In this document: positions 58,956-64,000 of the stretch, piece after piece
Numbering within the stretch: the first letter of the stretch is position 1
Layout: each line of letters starts with the position of its first letter
Assembly: GCF_016917755.1 (NCBI RefSeq)
Contig: NZ_CP070326.1
Coordinates: 3,534,001-3,598,000, forward strand
DNA length: 64,000 nt
Reading direction: 5' to 3'
From: Streptomyces noursei
Lineage (GTDB): Bacteria; Actinomycetota; Actinomycetes; Streptomycetales; Streptomycetaceae
Notes under the pieces: model-generated
Told to the model about the DNA's origin: nothing
What the model saw: only the letters and a program-made list of their open reading frames with translations
Databases searched by the model: none
Program-made: the position numbers and the translations under genes

Positions 58956-60290
58956 CTAACCGTTACCAGGGGGACGTGTGAGGCGGGCGTGAAGAGTACG
59001 CGCGGAGGCGTCGGTGAGTGCGGCGATCTGGTCGATCACGGCGCGCATCCGGGCCCCGTCGTCGGGGGCCGTATCGAACAGCGAACGGAACTGTGGATCA
59101 AGGCCGTCAGGGGCCCGGGCGAGCAGCGCCTCGGCGAGTTCGGCGATCACCACGCGCTGGTCGGCGCGGAGCGCCTCCTGGTCCGGGCGCTGTATCACGT
59201 AGCGGTCGGCGACGGCCTTGAGAACGGCGCATTCCAGGCGGGTTTCGGCCGGAACCACCAGCTCCGCCGCGTACCGCGTGAGCCGCCCGCTGCCGTGGCG
59301 GGCCCGCGTCGCGCCCTCGGCGGCCAGGCAGAAACGGCCGATGAGTTGGCTGGTGGCGTCCTTGAGGCGGGCCTGGGCGAGCGCCGAGCCGTCGTAGCCG
59401 TGCGGCCACCACACCTGCTCCAGGAGGCGGTCCAGGGCGGCGGCGAGGTCCGCCTCGCCGGCGCCGGGGGCGTAGCGCTCCGCGGCGACCGCGAAGATCT
59501 CGGCGCGTTCGGGGTCGGCGAGCAGGACGTTGGGGTCCAGGTGGCCGGCGTGCAGCCCGTCCTCGACGTCGTGCACCGAGTAGGCGACGTCGTCGGCCCA
59601 GTCCATGACCTGCGCCTCGAAGCTGCGCCGGCCGGACGGTGCGCCCTGTCGGAACCACGCGAACACCGGCAGGTCGTCGGCGTAGACACCGAATTTCGCG
59701 GCGGCCGGTCCGTCGGGGTGCGCGCCGCGCGGCCAGGGGTACTTGGTGGCGGCGTCCAGGGCGGCGCGGGTGAGGTTGAGGCCGACGCTGACCGGGGCGC
59801 CGTCCGGGGCGGGCACGAACCGTTTGGGCTCCAGGCGGGCCAGGAGGCGCAGCGACTGGGCGTTGCCCTCGAAGCCGCCGCAGGGCGCGGCGACCTCGTT
59901 GAGGGCCTGTTCGCCGTTGTGCCCGAAGGGTGGGTGGCCGAGGTCGTGCGCCAGGCAGGCGGCCTCGACCAGGTCCGGGTCGCAGCCGAGGGCGGCGCCC
60001 AGTTCGCGGCCCACCTGGGCGCACTCCAGGGAGTGCGTCAACCGGGTGCGGGGGCTGGCGTCCCACGCCTGGGTGGCGCTGCCGGGGGTGACGACCTGGG
60101 TCTTGCCGGCGAGCCGGCGCAGTGCGGCGGAGTGCAGGACCCGGGCGCGGTCGCGTTGGAAGGCGGTGCGCCCGGGGCGTTTGTCCGGTTCGGGGACCCA
60201 GCGTTCGGTGTCCGCCGCGGTGTAACCGGGGAGCGCCGCGTGCGGATCCTGGCCGGGGCTGGGAGGAGTTGCCCGTGTTGTGCCCGTCAT
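58956..60290 (-). CDS. dgt: Deoxyguanosinetriphosphate triphosphohydrolase
   Basis: The 444-residue HD-domain hydrolase has the dGTPase start RDRARVLHSAALRRLAGKTQ, the first ligand THSLECAQVGRELG and the metal-binding HD in CLAHDLGHPPFGHNGEQALN; later MDWADDVAYSVHDVEDGL gives a second conserved Asp. It cleaves dNTPs to nucleoside and triphosphate, controlling pools during replication, which fits its place near dnaG. The ATG at 60290 is the first in frame. Confidence 0.93.
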   Translation of the reverse strand: MTGTTRATPPSPGQDPHAALPGYTAADTERWVPEPDKRPGRTAFQRDRARVLHSAALRRLAGKTQVVTPGSATQAWDASPRTRLTHSLECAQVGRELGAALGCDPDLVEAACLAHDLGHPPFGHNGEQALNEVAAPCGGFEGNAQSLRLLARLEPKRFVPAPDGAPVSVGLNLTRAALDAATKYPWPRGAHPDGPAAAKFGVYADDLPVFAWFRQGAPSGRRSFEAQVMDWADDVAYSVHDVEDGLHAGHLDPNVLLADPERAEIFAVAAERYAPGAGEADLAAALDRLLEQVWWPHGYDGSALAQARLKDATSQLIGRFCLAAEGATRARHGSGRLTRYAAELVVPAETRLECAVLKAVADRYVIQRPDQEALRADQRVVIAELAEALLARAPDGLDPQFRSLFDTAPDDGARMRAVIDQIAALTDASARTLHARLTRPPGNG

Positions 60291-60452
60291 ACCGCGACGG
60301 TAGCCGCCCTCGGGGCCTGTCCGGTGGATCAGGGTCGGGGCAGGCCGCCCCGGCGTCCCGCGACGTCCGGTGCGGTGCCTCGCGGGGCGCCGGGACGGCC
60401 CGAGCGGGGCTCCTCCCCTGCCCTTCGGCCGCGGGAGGAGCTGCGGGAGGAG

Positions 60453-61520
60453 CTATCGGGACGGTGCGGCAACGCGGCGAGGCGCCGTACCGGACGCCGC
60501 GGTCCCGGCCGTGACCCCCGTCCGCCGGGCAGGCCATGGGCCCTCGGTGCGGGATCCGGTGCGGGCGCGCAGCGCCTGGTCGTAGCGGTGCAGTACGAGG
60601 CGGGCCAGCGCCGGGTGGTCGCCCAGGGGCGCGGCGGCGGGGCCGGGGGCGAGCGCCGCGCAGCGGTCGGCGAAGCGGCCGGGGGCGGCGAAGCAGGCGG
60701 CGACGGCGATGTCGCGGGGGCGGTGGCCGCGGTCGGCCAGCGCGCGGACGGCATCGGGGACGGTCAGGGCGGCGGCAATCCGGGAGGGGCGACGCGAAGC
60801 GTCTCCGTCCGGGGCGGTGGCGGGCGACGGGTGGGCGAAGGCGGGCAGGACGGGGACGCCGCCTAGGCGGGCGGAGAGCAGTTCGGCGGTGCGGGCGGTG
60901 TCCAGGGCGGAGCGGGGGGCGCGGGAGCCGGCGGCGGCCAGGACGACGGCGGGGCGGCCGGTGTCGTGGGGGCGGGCGGGGAAGCCGGCCTCCAGGAGGC
61001 GGCCGTGCAGTGCCTCCGCCAGGAGGGCGTGCGGGCCCAGCGGGGCCGCTATCAGGCCGCTGAGGTGCGGGGCGGCGGCGAGCGCGGCGGGCAGGTCGTG
61101 GGTGACGTGGTGGCCGCGGCCGAAGAGCAGCGGCACCAGGACGACCTCGCCGATGCCCTCGTCGCGCAGCCCGGCGAGGGTGTCGGCGAGCAGCGGCCGG
61201 TCGAGCTCGATGTGGCCGAGGCGGACGGGGAGGCCGGGGCGGAGCGCGCGGATCGCGGCGAGGAGGGCCCGCACGGTGGGGGCGGCCCCGGGGTGGCGGC
61301 TGCCGTGCGCGACGGCCACGAGGGCGGGGGGTGGTGCGGCGGGGCGGCGGCGGGCGTGCAGCCGGACGGTGCGGAGCCGGTTGCTGAGTTCGGCGGTGAT
61401 CTCGGCGGCGAGGCCGGCGGCGCCCACGGGTGCGCAGGGCGCGGGGTGCGGGCCGGGTACCTGCGGGGAGGTGGCGGGGCTCGGTTCCGGTGCGGGCTGG
61501 TTCGCTGTCGACGCCGTCAT
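60453..61520 (-). CDS. Sirohydrochlorin chelatase (CbiX/SirB type)
   Basis: The 355-residue protein has about 55 variable residues, then a CbiX fold: ALVAVAHGSRHPGAAPTVRA with the catalytic His, EVVLVPLLFGRGHHVTHDLP with the second conserved His, and a repeated, weaker half (PAVVLAAAGSRAPRSALD). It inserts Fe or Co into sirohydrochlorin to make siroheme or cobalt-precorrin. Divergent from the nitrate-reductase-like gene across 161 bases, which links it with nitrate/nitrite assimilation because nitrite reductase needs siroheme. Confidence 0.85.
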   Translation of the reverse strand: MTASTANQPAPEPSPATSPQVPGPHPAPCAPVGAAGLAAEITAELSNRLRTVRLHARRRPAAPPPALVAVAHGSRHPGAAPTVRALLAAIRALRPGLPVRLGHIELDRPLLADTLAGLRDEGIGEVVLVPLLFGRGHHVTHDLPAALAAAPHLSGLIAAPLGPHALLAEALHGRLLEAGFPARPHDTGRPAVVLAAAGSRAPRSALDTARTAELLSARLGGVPVLPAFAHPSPATAPDGDASRRPSRIAAALTVPDAVRALADRGHRPRDIAVAACFAAPGRFADRCAALAPGPAAAPLGDHPALARLVLHRYDQALRARTGSRTEGPWPARRTGVTAGTAASGTAPRRVAAPSR

Positions 61521-61681
61521 GGGCCGAGGCTGGCAGCCGGTCGTTGCGGTTCCGTTTCCCGCCGGGGAACTCCGTGTACCGCGGCCCTGCTGCCGGCCTC
61601 CCGGCCCGTGGGAGGACTCCGCCGCGCGCCGGAAACCGGGGCGACGTGCCGGCGCAACACGCCCGTTCCACGCTGACCGGC

Positions 61682-63934
61682 ATGACTGCCGCCGACACCG
61701 CCACGGTCGAGACCCACTGCCCCTACTGCGCCCTTCAGTGCGGCATGGGACTGCGGCCCACCACCGGGGTGGACGGTCCGCCCGTGGAGGTCGTGGAGCG
61801 CCCTGACTTCCCCGTCAACCGGGGCGCGCTGTGCGGCAAGGGGCGGACCGCGTCCGAACTGCTCGCACCCGGGGCGCGGTTGGTCTCCCCTCTGGTGCGC
61901 GACCCGGACACCGGGGAGCTGGTGCCGGCCGGTTGGGACACCGCCCTGGACCGGGTCGCGGAGGGGCTGCGGCGGGCCGGGGCGGTGTACGGGCGGGACG
62001 CGGTCGGGGTGTTCGGCGGTGGCGGGCTGACCAACGAGAAGGCATATGCGCTGGGGAAGTTCGCCCGGGTGGTGCTGGGCACCTCGCAGATCGACTACAA
62101 CGGCCGGTTCTGCATGTCGTCGGCCGCGGCGGCGCAGGGCCGCGCGTTCGGGCTGGACCGGGGGCTGCCGTTCCCGCTGGCCGATGTGGCGCGTACCGGG
62201 TGCGTGCTGCTGGTCGGCTCCAACCTGGCGGAGACCATGCCGCCGGCGTTGCGCTACCTGACCGAGCTGAAGGAGAACGGCGGTCGGCTGATCGTCGTCG
62301 ATCCGCGCCGGACCCGCACTGCCGAGCAGGCCGATCTGCATCTGGCGCCGCGTCCGGGCACGGACCTGGCGCTGGCGTTGGGGCTGCTGCACCTGGTGGT
62401 CGCCGAGGGGCGCGTGGACGAGGAGTTCGTCGCCGGGCGCACCACCGGCTGGCCGGCGGCGCGGGCCGCCGCGATGGCGCACTGGCCGGAACTGGTCGAG
62501 CGCCTCACCGGCATACCGGTGCCGCAACTCCGCGAGGCCGTGCGGATGTTCTGCGACGCACCGTCCTCGATGGTGCTGACCGCGCGCGGCCCGGAACAGC
62601 AGGCGAAGGGCACCGACACCGTAGGGGCGTGGATCAACCTGTGCCTGGCCACCGGGCGGGCGGGCCGGGAGCTGTCCGGTTACGGCTGCCTGACCGGTCA
62701 GGGCAACGGTCAGGGAGGCCGGGAACACGGCCAGAAGGCGGACCAGTTGCCCGGCTACCGGCGGCTGGACGATCCGGCGGCCCGCCGCCATGTGGCGGCG
62801 GTGTGGGGAGTGGACCCCGACGCGCTCCCCGGGCCGGGCCGCAGCGCCTACGAGCTCCTGGACGCGCTGGGCGGGGACGTCCGGGCGCTGCTGCTGATGG
62901 GGTCCAACCCGGTGGTGTCCGCGCCGCACGCCGCCCATGTGGAGGAGCGGATCCGGGCGCTGGACTTCCTGGCGGTGGCGGACGTGGTGCTGTCCGAGAC
63001 GGCGGCGCTGGCGGACGTGGTGCTGCCCGTCGCCCAGTGGGCGGAGGAGACCGGGACGACGACCAATCTGGAGGGCCGGGTGCTGCTGCGCCGCCGGGCC
63101 CTGGACCCGCCGCCCGGGGTCCGCACGGACCTGGCGGTGCTCGGCGGGCTGGCGGCGCGCCTGGGGCACCCGGTGGGCTTCCCGACCGAGCCGGCGGAGG
63201 TCTTCGAGGAGCTGCGGCGCGCGTCGGCGGGCGGTCCGGCGGACTACTCGGGCATCACCTACGCCCGACTCGCGGCGGGGGACGGGGTGTTCTGGCCGTG
63301 CCCGGCGGAACGGGCGGACGCGGCGGGGACGGCGACCGCGCCGGAGGCCGCGGCGCGGGCCGGCGCGCAGGTCGCGTCATCGGCCACCGCGGCGGCCGCC
63401 CCGGAAGCCGCGGCGCGGGCCGTGACGGGGGCACAGGCGGCCGTCGGGGACCCGGTCGGACTCCCGATCCACCCCGGCACGCCCCGGCTCTTCCTGGAGC
63501 GGTTCGCGACGCCCGACGGCCGGGCCCGGTTCGTGCCCGTCACGCACCGCCCGGCGGACGAGGAGACCGACGCCGGGTATCCGGTGGTGCTGACGACGGG
63601 GCGGGTGCTGGCCCAGTACCAGTCGGGGGCCCAGACCCGCCGGGTGGCCGCGCTGAACGCCGCCGAGCCCGGCCCCTACGTCGAGCTCCACCCGAGGCTG
63701 GCGGACCGGCTCGGCGTCGCCGACGGCGAGCCGGTCGCGGTGGTCTCCCGGCGCGGCCGGGCGGTGGCGCCGGCCCGGGTGAGCCCGGCGATCCGCCCGG
63801 ACACGGTGTTCATGCCGTTCCACTGGCCGGGCGAGGGCCGTGCCAACAGCCTCACCAACCCGGCGCTCGACCCGGTGTCCCGGATGCCGGAGTTCAAGGT
63901 GTGCGCCGTACGGATCGAGCGGCTGGAGCGGTAG
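61682..63934 (+). CDS. Molybdopterin oxidoreductase, probable assimilatory nitrate reductase
   Basis: The 750-residue protein has the N-terminal 4Fe-4S motif HCPYCALQCGM...ALCGKG (C13, C16, C20, C51). Molybdopterin domains follow (GVFGGGGLTNEKAYALGKFA, GCVLLVGSNLAETMPPALRY, GCLTGQGNGQGGREHGQKAD) and a dinucleotide-binding C-terminus (VLTTGRVLAQYQSGAQTRRV, FMPFHWPGEGRANSLTNPAL). The missing N-terminal twin-arginine signal places it in the cytoplasm, as in NarB/NasA-type nitrate reductases. An Ala-rich 50-residue insertion (about 543-592, repeated PEAAARA) interrupts the last third. ATG 61682. Confidence 0.85.
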   Translation: MTAADTATVETHCPYCALQCGMGLRPTTGVDGPPVEVVERPDFPVNRGALCGKGRTASELLAPGARLVSPLVRDPDTGELVPAGWDTALDRVAEGLRRAGAVYGRDAVGVFGGGGLTNEKAYALGKFARVVLGTSQIDYNGRFCMSSAAAAQGRAFGLDRGLPFPLADVARTGCVLLVGSNLAETMPPALRYLTELKENGGRLIVVDPRRTRTAEQADLHLAPRPGTDLALALGLLHLVVAEGRVDEEFVAGRTTGWPAARAAAMAHWPELVERLTGIPVPQLREAVRMFCDAPSSMVLTARGPEQQAKGTDTVGAWINLCLATGRAGRELSGYGCLTGQGNGQGGREHGQKADQLPGYRRLDDPAARRHVAAVWGVDPDALPGPGRSAYELLDALGGDVRALLLMGSNPVVSAPHAAHVEERIRALDFLAVADVVLSETAALADVVLPVAQWAEETGTTTNLEGRVLLRRRALDPPPGVRTDLAVLGGLAARLGHPVGFPTEPAEVFEELRRASAGGPADYSGITYARLAAGDGVFWPCPAERADAAGTATAPEAAARAGAQVASSATAAAAPEAAARAVTGAQAAVGDPVGLPIHPGTPRLFLERFATPDGRARFVPVTHRPADEETDAGYPVVLTTGRVLAQYQSGAQTRRVAALNAAEPGPYVELHPRLADRLGVADGEPVAVVSRRGRAVAPARVSPAIRPDTVFMPFHWPGEGRANSLTNPALDPVSRMPEFKVCAVRIERLER

Positions 63935-63951
63935 GCGTACGGGTGCGCCGG

Positions 63952-64000
63952 TCAGCAAGCGTCCAGTTCCTTCAGGTAGGCGGCGCGGGTCTCCTCGTCG
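63952..64000 (-). CDS. 3' end of a gene on the minus strand (partial)
   Basis: Stop codon at 63952-63954; the last residues read DEETRAAYLKELDAC. The short helix with a terminal Cys is too little for a family call. Confidence 0.5.
   Translation of the reverse strand, partial: DEETRAAYLKELDAC

Overview
The window is a piece of a Streptomyces (or very close actinomycete) chromosome: very high GC with G/C third codon positions, GTG/TTG starts and AGGAGG-like ribosome sites. The order Mbl-like actin ... sugar kinase, HrdA-type sigma factor, DnaG primase, dGTPase, sirohydrochlorin chelatase and molybdopterin oxidoreductase matches, from memory, the S. coelicolor SCO2451 to SCO2473 neighbourhood. 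No database was searched; all family names come from reading the translations.

Region 1 (1-20.9 kb) looks like core or conserved-accessory chromosome. After a TetR tail and a PucR-type regulator with a 48-aa membrane peptide in its leader, a cell-surface glycan cluster runs from about 2.1 to 15.8 kb. It holds a DUF3068 membrane protein, a GT4 glycosyltransferase, a methyltransferase, a 1483-aa AftD-like (arabinofuranosyltransferase-like) GT-C protein, a condensation-domain protein, a second methyltransferase, a DMT/NIPA-like transporter, a Trm112-like protein, an FkbM methyltransferase and one unknown. Many of these genes overlap by ATGA. An Mbl-like actin with altered ATPase motifs, a thioredoxin/histidine-phosphatase pair, a di-iron MBL-fold protein and a GT2 glycosyltransferase follow.

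Region 2 (21.1-26.2 kb) is a polymorphic-toxin locus. It encodes a WXG100-like toxin ending in a nucleic-acid deaminase domain, a SUKH-4 immunity protein, a second SUKH-like protein whose own C-terminus carries the same deaminase motif set, and an ATPase/WD-repeat protein. Cupin/AraC and MFS/WYL pairs follow; the latter is separated by a perfect long palindrome.

Region 3 (27.9-50.3 kb) is an accessory, decaying island. It contains two related broken IS5-like elements, other transposase remnants (IS5, IS4, probably IS256), a phage-portal remnant, a resolvase stub, a 139-bp direct repeat, secreted orphan proteins (glycine-rich, two beta/gamma-crystallin-like, beta-propeller), a 19-aa micro-ORF with its own terminator, a TetR/SDR regulon with 32-bp-phased operators, a rearrangement junction, and a broken antirestriction methyltransferase gene ending near a CAT-anticodon tRNA.

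Region 4 (50.4-64 kb) is core: three tRNA genes, a YtxH-like protein, an FGGY kinase, hrdA, dnaG, a threonine dehydratase-like enzyme, a ferredoxin-reductase-like flavoprotein, dgt, a sirohydrochlorin chelatase divergent from a nitrate-reductase-like molybdoenzyme, and the tail of one more gene.
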